Source: Pegoplata infirma
Taxonomy: Eukaryota > Arthropoda > Insecta > Diptera > Anthomyiidae
NCBI GenBank assembly: GCA_963921195.1
Contig: OY992540.1
Location: 24,688,262-24,752,261 of the forward strand
Direction: 5' to 3'
DNA length: 64,000 nt
The notes below the pieces were generated by a model that was given only the letters and a program-made list of their open reading frames with translations, was not told the DNA's origin and searched no databases. The translations under genes were made by a program, and so were the position numbers. Position 1 is the first letter of the stretch. Each line of letters opens with the position of its first letter. Below are positions 56,078 to 64,000 of this stretch, one piece after another.

Positions 56078-56240
56078 CAGCCTTACCATAGAAAAATAAA
56101 ATATATTTAAAATCAGCTTTTAATTTTATTTCCATACAAAATGTTTTTTTTTAATTGACTTTCAAAAAATGTATTGAAAATTTTAAATTTAAAATAAAAC
56201 TTTTGTTAAAATAGACTTTTTGTTTTCTTGTGGTAAGGGC
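56078..56240. mobile_element. Second copy of the CAGCCTTACC miniature element
   Basis: CAGCCTTACCATAGAAAAATA at the left and TTTTCTTGTGGTAAGGGC at the right; the interior is nearly identical to 4586-4752 (TTAATTTTATTTCCATACAA, TAAAACTTTTGTTAAAATAG). Flanks TTAT and CTAT differ by one base, so the duplication has decayed. Confidence 0.75.
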
Positions 56241-56256
56241 CTATATTTTTATTTTA

Positions 56257-56432
56257 TTTTATTGAGAATTACCATATAATTACAAATTATATACTAATTT
56301 TACCTAACCGAGAACTGGTAACAATGACCTTCATCTCGTTGTAGCGAAACAGACCAAGGCCTATGCTGAGAATCGAACCCACGATCCTCAGACCATAGGC
56401 TATTACGCTACCAACTAGCCTACTGGGGCGCC
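56257..56432 (-). mobile_element. tRNA-derived SINE
   Basis: Read on the minus strand, the head has an A box (TAGGCTAGTTGG, 56411-56422) and a B box (GGTTCGATTCT, 56369-56379), spaced as in a tRNA gene. The tRNA-like part cannot be a working tRNA, because the acceptor ends GGCGCCC and CATAGGCC do not pair. A tRNA-unrelated body of about 90 bases follows, then an AATAAAATAAAATAAAA tail. TATTTTTATTTTA occurs at 56244-56256 and 56433-56445, a probable 13-base target duplication. It needs LINE machinery in trans. Internal promoter, RNA polymerase III type. Confidence 0.75.
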
Positions 56433-56483
56433 TATTTTTATTTTAAATGTTCACAAAATTCCAAAACTTTGATCGCCTCAAAT

Positions 56484-56955
56484 ACACACAAAAAAAACCT
56501 TGCCAAATTACAAGAAAAAGTCTCGTAAACCCATTTTACCAATGTTTGACAATTTTTCTTATTTTGTAACAAAAAATTTTCGATCGAAATTTAATTTTTT
56601 TTTTAATTTTACAAATTTCCAAGATTTTTTACAAAAAAAAATCTATTAAATTTACGTGAATTTCTTGTTAGTTTTATTTTGGCAAAAAAAAGTTGTAAAT
56701 TTACAATTTTATTGGTAAAAATCTTGTAAAATTACAAAAAAGCTCGTAATTTTTACTAGAAATTTTCGTACAATTGAAGGTAGCAAAAAATCTAGTAAAT
56801 TACGAAACGACCTTGTAAGTTTTATCGCGTCAAAAAATTGTAAATTTACAATTTTTTTGTTAAAAAGCTAGTAAAATTGCAAAATTATAGGTAAAAAGCT
56901 TGTAAAATAACAAGGAATTCTAGTCAAATAGCAGGTACCAAAGCAAGTTTTACTT
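56484..56955. mobile_element. Miniature-element family ACAC(T/A)...AAAA, copy C, inverted
   Basis: ACACACAAAAAAAACCTTGCC, GAAAAAGTCTCGTAAACCC and TTCGATCGAAATTTAATTTT are the reverse complement order of copy B. The far end (GGTACCAAAGCAAGTTTTAC) lacks the expected terminal ACAC motif, so it is truncated or diverged there. Confidence 0.65.
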
Positions 56956-57028
56956 TTGAGTAAAAATTTCGACCGATTTTTTTATAATTTTTTGATATTT
57001 TTTACCCAAATGGAAAAGTATAACTAAT

Positions 57029-57955
57029 GGGTGATTCAAGTGGAGATACTTTTTTCAATAGCCTTTTTTTGACAGATCACGTGTGAGTCGTGCCATGCTA
57101 TCCTGTTATTTTTGTTTAGTATTGTTTGGCATTTCATAATGGAAAGCCTTACGCCTGACCAACGTTTACAAATCGTTCAACTTTATTACGAAAATTCACG
57201 TTCTGTGAGGAATGTGTTTCGTGCACTTCGCTCAACTTATGGTCCACATAATCGGCCTACTGAGCGTTCTATTCGCAACACCATCACCCATTTTGAGACC
57301 CAGCATTCATTATTGGATAATATTCGACACTTCATCCAGAAAAAACAACGGTTTAGTGTGGTTTGTGGGCCGGTGGAATCATCGGTCCATATTTCTTTAA
57401 AAATGATGCCGGTGCGAACGCAACCGTCAATGGCGACCGTTATCGTGCCATGATAACCAATTATTTCATGTGTGAAATTGAAGCTCGTGATCTCGGCGAC
57501 ATTTGGTTTCAACAAGACGGCGCCACTTCCCACACATCGCATCAATCAATGGATTTATTGAGAGAAAACTTCGGTGAGCACATAATTTCACGTTTTGGGC
57601 CGGTCGATTGGCCACCAAGATCGTATGATATCACACCGTTAGACTATTTCCTGTGGGGATATGTAAAGTCTTAAGCTAATGCGGACAAACCCGCTTCTAT
57701 TCAGGCCTTGGAGGAAAACATAACGCGTGTCATTCGTCAGTTACCAGTCGAAATGCTCGAACGAGTCATCGAAAATTGGACTCAACAGAAGGAACATCTG
57801 CGACGTAGCAATGGCCAACATTTGATAGACATAATCTTTAAAAAATAAATGCCAAAGAATGTTCTTTCAAATGATAATAAACATTCCCCATTAAATTTGA
57901 ATTTTCTGTGTTTTTTTCTTTAAAAAAGTAGGGAACATCGAAATGGATCACGCTT
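57029..57955 (+). mobile_element. Tc1/mariner-superfamily element, internally deleted
   Basis: GGGTGATTCAAGTGGAGATA then CTTTTTT at the left resembles the reverse complement of AAAAAAGTAGGGAACATCGA then AATGGATCAC at the right, giving imperfect inverted ends of about 28 bases. At about 930 bases it is shorter than a full element of this type because the middle of the transposase is gone. Confidence 0.7.
57139..57848 (+). pseudogene. Broken mariner-type transposase
   Basis: A remnant of a DDE-type transposase that would cut and paste its element. The N-terminal piece (57139 on) begins MESLTPDQRLQIVQLYYENS, a helix-turn-helix DNA-binding start common to this insect family. Near 57350 the reading frame changes and the sequence jumps to the catalytic half (MWAGGIIGPYFFKND), so the stretch with the first catalytic Asp is deleted. 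The later motifs remain: FQQDGATSHTS (second Asp) and PPRSYDITPLDYFLWG (third acidic site, 36 residues between the QQD and YD aspartates). A TAA stop at 57672-57674 breaks the C-terminal part, which continues in the same frame to IIFKK and TAA at 57846-57848. The deletion, frame change and stop make it non-functional. Confidence 0.85.
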
Positions 57956-58380
57956 TATAAGATTTTCAAATAAAAAAATTTAAATGTAACTTACGATATG
58001 ACAAACCAATTATACGTTATTTGTTATTAAAATGTGTAGTGTATCAAAATATACGCAGTTCAAAAAAATCAAATCAAAATATATTTTTGTTGTAGGTGGG
58101 GTCAAACGAGCATAAATTGTTGAAAAAAATATCTATAAATAAAAATTTAAATCGATATTGTAAAACAAGAAAATAATATTTATAAACCTACCCAAGCAGA
58201 AATTGACGACGGTTCTAAAAAAAGCGTTCTGCAACAAAGAAATAATCACTGTCAAAAGCATTTTTAAAGTACTTTGTTTACAAAATATATGATTGTTCCA
58301 AAATAAAATGACTTTAATGTAGTTTTAAAAGTTTTGAGTCAAAGTTCCTAAAATTTTTTTTAGTTCGATTTTTTTTTAAT
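57956..58380. other. Noncoding spacer
   Basis: No gene. ACCTACCCAAGCAGAAATTG near 58191 might pair with CTCCCTGGGTACATACG near 59003 as the ends of a miniature element split by the next repeat, but the match is short. Confidence 0.3.
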
Positions 58381-58970
58381 TTTATACCCTCCACTCTAGT
58401 GATAGAGGGTATATATAAGTTTGTCATTCCGTTTGTAACTCATCGAAATATCGTTCTGGGACCCCATAAAGTATATATATTCATGATCCCCGATCGATTT
58501 TAAGACATTCTATCGATGTCCGTCTGTCTGTGGAAATGGTGATCACGGCCAAGATATTACACGGAGATGACTGAAACTTAACATATTTATTGAAAGTTCT
58601 CCCGAGTAGTTTGGTATTGCATTTGAGCGATATCAGTTCAGCGGTTCAAAAGTTATGAACGAAAATGTAAGGACACCTCAAAAATTTTAGTGCATTCAAC
58701 ATAACCTAAAAATACAAAATGCTTTAATTCGGCTGGTGGTTGACTTATGTGAACATAATTAAACACCAAATGGTATTTAAACAAGTACAAACATATTTTT
58801 GGACAAAAAAAAGAAAAAAATCGCGGATTTTTTTACCAATTTATTTTTATCGCGGAAATTAAAATTTTTTTTTTTTTTTTTCAAAATTAAGTTTTTGTAA
58901 TAATCTTTTAGAAATTGTGGAGGGTATCACTACATTCGGCAGGGCCGAATTTAAATTTTTTACTTGTTTT
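58381..58970 (-). mobile_element. INE-1-like element, second subfamily
   Basis: TATACCCTCCACTCTAGTGA, GTCATTCCGTTTGTAAC, GGACCCCATAAAGTATATAT, a short GTCCGTCTGTCTGTGG core, TTCAAAAGTTATGAACG, and at the far end GTGGAGGGTATCACTACA, TTCGGCAGGGCCGAA and TTTTTTACTTGTTTTT. The microsatellite is very short in this copy. Orientation is opposite to the copy at 24233. Confidence 0.65.
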
Positions 58971-60904
58971 TTTTTTGCAACTGTTGCGATTGTTTTTTTC
59001 TCCCTGGGTACATACGCCAAATACGTTCATATTTTCTATTTCCATAAATTAAAATAAAAAATATGTTTTTTGTTCAATAACAAATTATTTTTTTTGAAAT
59101 TTTAATAAATTACATATAAATTACATAAAATAAAATCTTATTTTCTCTTTGTTCTTTTCATTTCAGGTAAGTTTTTCACTCTCCACTTCTTTTTAACAAG
59201 TAAGTTTTTTTGCCATATAAATCATTTAGTTTTTAATTTTAAATATTTATCTATAGCAGAAACATTTCAAGCACGTCTATGTTAAGGAAATAAATCACTT
59301 AATAAAAAATTTGTAAAAGCAATAACTTATAGGATGTATTCGGCTCTGCAGGATTTTTAAAAGCCTGCACAGTTTCAACCAAAGAAGAGATTTAAAAAAA
59401 TCAAATAATTTTATTTCTTTAGGTATTTTGGGGGATTTTTTAATTTATCAATACATTAAGTTTGTTTTAACTTATTATGATGAGCTGAACACGAATATTC
59501 AAAACATTTTAAAATCGTTCGAACGATTTTCGAAATATCGCTATATTCGTATATCGCTATATTCGTAAATTTTTCCTATGATGAAGAAATTAAAAAAAAA
59601 TCTCAAAATGTTTTCCTTTAACCCTTTGAGCTTAAGAGAGACTTTCATTGAAAATTAATTTAAGCCAATTTCGATCAAAGTTTTGGTTTTTTGGAAAATG
59701 TTCACCAAAAACTTTAAACTTTGATCAACATTTTCTTTTAACATGTTTTAAAATGCGAGTGAGTATAATATCCATATTATAAAAGGGAAACGAAAAAGTG
59801 CGGGCAAAAAAACTTTTATAAAAATACATACAAATAGAAATTATTTGACTTTAATCAAAATTTGCAATTTTTTTGCTTTCTGTTGCATTATTCGAACGAA
59901 GTTGAAAAAAAAAAATAACTATTGCATACTTTTCCTTGTTGTAAAGAATTTTGTATTTGAAACTCCACAAAAGTTTATCAGACAATGAAGAAAACAAAAA
60001 ACTTTTCATAAAATTAATTTTAAAACTTATATTTTTTTTTTTTTATATTTCACAAAAATGTTGTATACTTACATATTTTTTAATGTAAAATTATTATGTA
60101 AAAACTAACTTTTAAATACAAGATTCATAGAAATATATTTTATGTTAATCAAAATATGCCACATAGTTTTAATGTTTGCAACATCCTTAACCTAGTCTAT
60201 AGTTTTTTGTTAACATTTATGCTTGCTATTAAGCAAAAATAACTTTGCCTACTTTAAGGTGTTTTTATAAACTTTATTCTTAGCATATCTTTTTTATTTT
60301 CTTAAAAAATATCTTTCATTTTATACTATTATAACATGACTTAACAATATAAAATATTTTGTAAAATTTTTTTTTTTTTTGTTCTTTATTTAAAATTCTA
60401 TTCATTTTTTCACCTCCCCGTGTCACGTCCATAACAAGAGCAACTCACGTCATGTTAGTAGACTTTTTTCTTTAAAAAACAGAAAAAAACAAACGAAAGA
60501 ACAAAATAAATGGTGATTGACATGCAAAATGGATATTTATAAAATAATCGATGAGCACAGAAATGACTGCAAACTTTTCGATTTAGTGAAGAAAACAAAA
60601 AAAAGAAACTTTAAAGGCTAACAAGAAATATGCATAAAATAAGCAAACAATTTCAAAAAGGATTTCAAGGACCTAAAACGACTTAGGACTTGATTTTTTT
60701 TTTTCTATACTAATTTTTATAAATTGTTATTTTTATAAATTGAAATTAAAAACAAGAAAACTGTAATGCTGACAATGATAATGGATTTTTTGCTATTATA
60801 ATTTAAATGTTAATTCAATTTAATAATGAAAGGAGAGTGTAAACTAGAATAATGAAATTTGTTTGTATAAGTCATTTATCACATGGTGATTTCAACATAA
60901 CTTT
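58971..60904. other. Long AT-rich noncoding stretch
   Basis: No coding frame with features. TTTCATTTCAGGTAAGT at 59157-59172 contains adjacent acceptor- and donor-like signals, but no exon can be supported. The part 59480-59770 belongs to the dispersed repeat also at 35568 and 55012 (CGATTTTCGAAATATCGCTA, TTCGATCAAAGTTTTGG). Blocks of A- and T-runs fill the rest. It could be intron or intergenic DNA. Confidence 0.45.
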
Positions 60905-61538
60905 TAGTAGGTTAGGTTAGAGGTGGCGGAGTCAAAGACTCCTCACATAGACCGTATGGTCCATAGCGAAACCACAATAATTCCTCAGCGACGCTGATAG
61001 AACGCGTTTGTCCTCATCGCGAATTGTACTATTTGCCTTAGGTCGACATTCGAAACCGTTTCCAAGCTCTCGAAGTCATGTATGCCTAAAATGTGTAGTC
61101 GGGTTCTGGCCAAAGCAGGACATTGGCAAAAAATATGTTCGACCGTTTCTTCAGTGTTAGGTTTATCGCACCTTCTACAGCTTGCATCAGAAATAAGTCC
61201 CATCTTCTTTCTATGATAACCTATTAGGCAGTGCCCGGTGATCACTCCAGTAAATACACGGCAGTTCCTTCTAGTGGGTGAGAGTAAGTATTCAGTTTTT
61301 CTTAGATTGTAGCATGCCCACAATCTTCTACTGATCGCACTTGTTGTTAGCTCTCTCCACTTTCCATTAGCCATTGCAGTGTTTTGAATGTCAGATCACT
61401 GAAGTGCTGGATTGGTGGATCAATATGCACAGAAATACCATCAGCACCTTGTTTCGCGAGCTCGTCCGCTCTCTCGTTATATATATCTTTTAATAGAATG
61501 CTTAAATTTTTTTGAGAAAATATTTTGTTTTTAAACAA
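60905..61538 (-). pseudogene. 3' fragment of an RNase H-bearing LINE
   Basis: Two overlapping minus-strand frames together resemble the C terminus of a LINE ORF2 of the R1/LOA/I kind. The upstream frame (61347-61538) has NERADELAKQGAD, the end of an RNase H domain. The second (60985-61374) has RRLWACYNLRKTEYLLS, TGHCLIGYHRKKMGL and a terminal C-x2-C-x10-H-x4-C finger (CRRCDKPN...VEHIFCQC). The change of frame around 61360 shows a small indel. The 5' part with endonuclease and reverse transcriptase is absent, as in a typical 5' truncation. The 3' UTR (GTTAGGTTAGAGGTGGCGG on the plus strand) runs to about 60905. It is a different lineage from the Jockey-type LINE at 16.6 kb, which has no RNase H. 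Confidence 0.75.
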
Positions 61539-61539
61539 A

Positions 61540-61660
61540 AAGCCTCAGATTCTTTAGCACACTTTTAAAAAAAAATATTTTCAGATTCTCAGAAAATTTT
61601 TATCCGATTCTAACATATTTTGTTAAGAAAAATTCTTTGATTTCAGTTGCTCAGAATTCT
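61540..61660. repeat. Degenerate GTCTCAG units
   Basis: GCCTCAGATTCTTTAGCAC, TTTTCAGATTCTCAGAAAAT and related phrases are decayed units of the 37-bp family, adjoining the LINE fragment. Confidence 0.45.
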
Positions 61661-61667
61661 TATAAAA

Positions 61668-62374
61668 AAAGTAAGAAATTTATAGTCATTCAAAAAAGAC
61701 CTTGTTTTCCGGAAAATGTATCCCAAGACCAAATCTGAAACAATTTTGGTAAACACACAAAAAACAAATTTTAGTGAAATAGCCCTCTTTTTGCAGCAAA
61801 TTGATCGATTTAACTGAAAAACAAGTGAGAGTGTTAAATTCGGCTGTGCCGAATCTTTTATACCCTCCAAAATGTAAAAAAAATTAAAAAAAATTGTCAG
61901 GGGTGTTTTTTTTTGGAGGGGAAGAGGGTGATGTGGATCAGTGGGGGACTTTGAGAGCACCCTCCCATAGCGATAAATAAACAAAATGTTTCATTTATTT
62001 AACAAAAATACAAAAAAACATGTAAAAAAGTGTATTTTTTCAGAGGCTGGTTCAGTTCTTCAAGGGGGAACTTTTCCCCCCCTGGGACGGACGGACATTC
62101 ACAGAATGTCTTAGAATCGATCATAATATATATAGTTTATGGGGTCCCCGACCGATATTTCGATGCGTTACAAACTGAATGACAAAGTGAGTATACTCCC
62201 ATACTGTGTTTGGAGGGTATAAAAAGTAAGAAAATTAAAGTCGGTCAAGACCGACCGTATTTTCCGGAAAATGGATCCCAGGACCAAATATAAATAAATT
62301 TTATTAAACACACGAAAACCAAATTTTAGTGAAATAGCTCTCGTTTTGCTGCAAATTGATCGATTTAACTGAAA
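61668..62374. repeat. Direct repeat of about 150 bp flanking an INE-1-like element
   Basis: 61668-61820 and 62225-62374 are parallel copies: TTTTCCGGAAAATGTATCCC / TTTTCCGGAAAATGGATCCC, AATTTTAGTGAAATAGC in both, and GCAAATTGATCGATTTAACT in both. They differ at roughly one base in seven or eight. The INE-1-like element lies exactly between them. Confidence 0.75.
61822..62224 (+). mobile_element. INE-1-like element, first subfamily, shortened
   Basis: ACAAGTGAGAGTGTTAAATT, TTCGGCTGTGCCGAA, TATACCCTCCAAAATG, a TTCAAGGGGGAACTTTTCCC block, then a jump into GGGACGGACGGACATTC and GTTTATGGGGTCCCCGACC, closing TTTGGAGGGTATAAAAAG. The microsatellite is reduced to two or three units, so an internal deletion has occurred. 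Confidence 0.65.
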
Positions 62375-62960
62375 ATCGGGCAAAACTTTTTAATAGGGAC
62401 GGTCTTTCACAGGGCATCCTCCGATTGTTCTGAAACTCGAATATTGGAATGAGGGGAGAAAAATAAGAGTTAACTGTTTTTTAGCTGCCCAATCTCAAAT
62501 TTAAAATTGGTTGCCACCTTATGAAAAAATTAGCTCTTTCGGGAAAACCCGAATTAAATCGAACTAGCAGGAATTTGGCCAAATACAAAAATACGGGTGA
62601 GCGTAATTTTAATAGAGATTATCATATGTGATTTTGGTATATACCTCTCCATATAAACTACCCCAATGTATTTACATTTTTAAAAATAAGGCCTTAATGA
62701 GGCCGAATTTGAGCACTACCGATACACCACTGTCTTAGGTCTTAAAAAAACCTTTCGATCTATATAAAATGCCTATATAGTTTTTTTTGAAGAAATGTGA
62801 AAAATCCTCAAAAAACGAAAAAGGTCCCGTTTTTCCCCCTCTTTTTTGACCCGAGATTGGGCAACTAAGAAAAAAGTAGTAGCTCTTATTTTCCTCTCCT
62901 CTTTCACATATGCAAGTTTCAATTGTCTGGTGCCCTGTAGTAGACCTTCCTTGTAAATCC
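62375..62960. mobile_element. Foldback element, ACAAGGAAAGTCTTT family, copy 2
   Basis: GACGGTCTTTCACAGGGCAT at 62399 faces GTGCCCTGTAGTAGACCTTC at 62930-62949. Inside, ATTGGAATGAGGGGAGAAAA, GCTGCCCAATCTC and GAGATTGGGCAACTAAG mirror one another. Landmarks and order match the copy at 42024. Outer ends are less clear here than in copy 1. Confidence 0.6.
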
Positions 62961-63520
62961 AAAAATGGTCCCATTAAAATCAAATTTAATAAGGCTACAG
63001 AAGTACACGTTAAACACCAACAAATTAATATTTAAATATTTATTTTTTTTTATGGCTTTTAGAGATTTATGTCAATATCGGGGGGTTGGTTTGTGTGGGG
63101 ACTACAAGTAGAACAGGTCCGATACCCTTCAAATTTGGAATGGTGATTTAGATATGCTTACTAGGACGTCCTGTCAAGTCTAAACTTTCGAATTTTGAGT
63201 TGTAATACCTGAAAAACGATGGCCAGGTTAGAGCTGATTGTGGAAAAATTTATGAAAAAATTTTGCAAGGTCACCCAGCAGAAATTTTGCTGAACTGGCA
63301 GCAGCTTTTGGAAAGGAAACCCGAGTCAAGGAGCGCATCAAAACCTGCTGAATTCATGCATGATTCTCATGCTTTAGAGCGCTTGTTGGATACACCGAAA
63401 AAGCGCACTTAAGATGCTCTGAATTCACATCTCTTTAGAGCGCTGAAAAACCGCTATAAAGATGCAATGAATTCATGTATCTTTTTAGAGCTACTTAAGC
63501 AGAATAAAGATGAAGAACAT
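62961..63520. other. Noncoding sequence with GAATTCATG/TTTAGAGCG repeats
   Basis: Between 63320 and 63500 the phrases GAATTCATGCATGATTCTCATG, GCTTTAGAGCGC, GAATTCACATCTCTTTAGAGCG and GAATTCATGTATCTTTTTAG form three diverged units of about 70 bases. No gene is seen; composition is less AT-rich than elsewhere. Confidence 0.5.
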
Positions 63521-63900
63521 TTGACTGTTTCTGAAATACAAATTACAAAATCTGAAATACAATTGACTATTTCTGAATACAACTTGAAAATCCTAAATAC
63601 AATTGACTAATTCTGAAAATCAGTTGACTCCCTGCAAGCATTTGGAAGAAATATCGCCTAAGAGATTAAAAAATTTTCAATTATATTTCGAAAATTTCAA
63701 ATTATATTTCAGAAACTTCCATTTATACTTCAGATATTACCATTTATAACCAAAAAATGTTTAATTATATTTAAAAAATTTTCAATTATATTGGAAATTT
63801 TTGAAATACAATTGTTCATTTTCGAATATAATTGAAGATTCTAAAATATGATTGGAGATTTTTTGTAATATAATTTATATTTTCTGAAACTAAAGTGGAA
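63521..63900. repeat. Degenerate short-period repeat that changes orientation
   Basis: TTCTGAAATACAATTGAC-type units (63527-63630) give way to TTTCAAATTATATTTC-type units (63670-63790), the rough reverse complement, and then back to TTGAAATACAATTG and AATATAATTGAAG. Unit length is about 25-35 bases. No coding. Confidence 0.55.
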
Positions 63901-64000
63901 ATGGTGTATTAATTTTTTTTTTTTCATTCAAAATGTGTTAAATGTGCTATGATTGAAGCACTCTTTGCGGCGCTGATTAATGCGCAATAATGATGCAGTG

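Noticed and set aside
56340..56432. A functional tRNA gene on the minus strand
   Set aside because: A and B boxes are present, but the acceptor ends do not pair and an A-rich retroposon tail and target duplication are present, so a SINE fits better.
59157..59172. Adjacent splice acceptor and donor (TTTCAGGTAAGT) as a micro-exon
   Set aside because: No coding sequence or flanking exon can be identified, and such words arise by chance in T-rich DNA.

Overview
The window looks like a piece of an AT-rich, repeat-laden insect genome, most likely a higher (calyptrate-type) fly. The grounds are long AT-rich noncoding stretches, a Jockey-clade LINE, hAT-, mariner- and piggyBac-type miniature elements, Helitron-like sequence, and many copies of an interspersed repeat with a GGAGGGTATAAAA end and a GACGGACGGAC-type microsatellite core. 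That core resembles the INE-1/DINE-1 elements of flies. No bacterial-type operons, rRNA genes or CRISPR arrays are visible. The species assignment is inference.

Only one ordinary host gene is supported: a 161-residue secreted proline-rich protein on the minus strand (40971-41456), with a TATA box, an initiator-like site and a poly(A) signal. The other convincing coding sequences belong to mobile elements. These are a near-complete Jockey-like LINE (16609-20832, minus) with ORF1 and a once-frameshifted ORF2; a deleted mariner-superfamily transposase (57139-57848, plus); and a 3' fragment of a second, RNase H-bearing LINE (about 60905-61538, minus).

Layout: 1-3100 is mostly unrecognised noncoding DNA. 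3.1-7.1 kb holds INE-1-like repeats interrupted by a 1.9-kb foldback element. 8.4-13.5 kb carries foldback and miniature elements, including a fully palindromic hAT element with an exact 8-bp target duplication. 13.9-16.6 kb has a second foldback element and a cluster of GATCAGTACTGATC palindromes. 16.6-20.8 kb is the LINE. 22-26.7 kb is dense in miniature elements. 26.7-28.8 kb is a 2-kb palindrome with a piggyBac-like insertion at its centre. 29-34 kb is a nest in which a Helitron-like element sits in a foldback element, itself in an INE-1-like repeat. 36.7-40.6 kb is a five-layer nest. 41 kb is the host gene. 42-48.8 kb holds more foldbacks and a 1.6-kb element with repeated GTGCGACAT motifs. 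50.2-51.6 kb is a miniature element that contains a homogeneous 37-bp palindromic minisatellite of 34 units. 53.4-55.0 kb is a probable solo LTR with a 43-bp minisatellite. 55.4-58 kb has miniature elements, a tRNA-derived SINE and the mariner remnant. 58-64 kb holds further repeats.

The elements do not form a pathway. What links them is repeated nesting, a strong excess of long inverted repeats, and the re-expansion of short palindromic motifs into tandem arrays. Several insertions can be dated relative to each other because exact target duplications or an unoccupied paralogous copy are present in the window. Calls rest on reading the sequence by eye; family names for noncoding elements are provisional.
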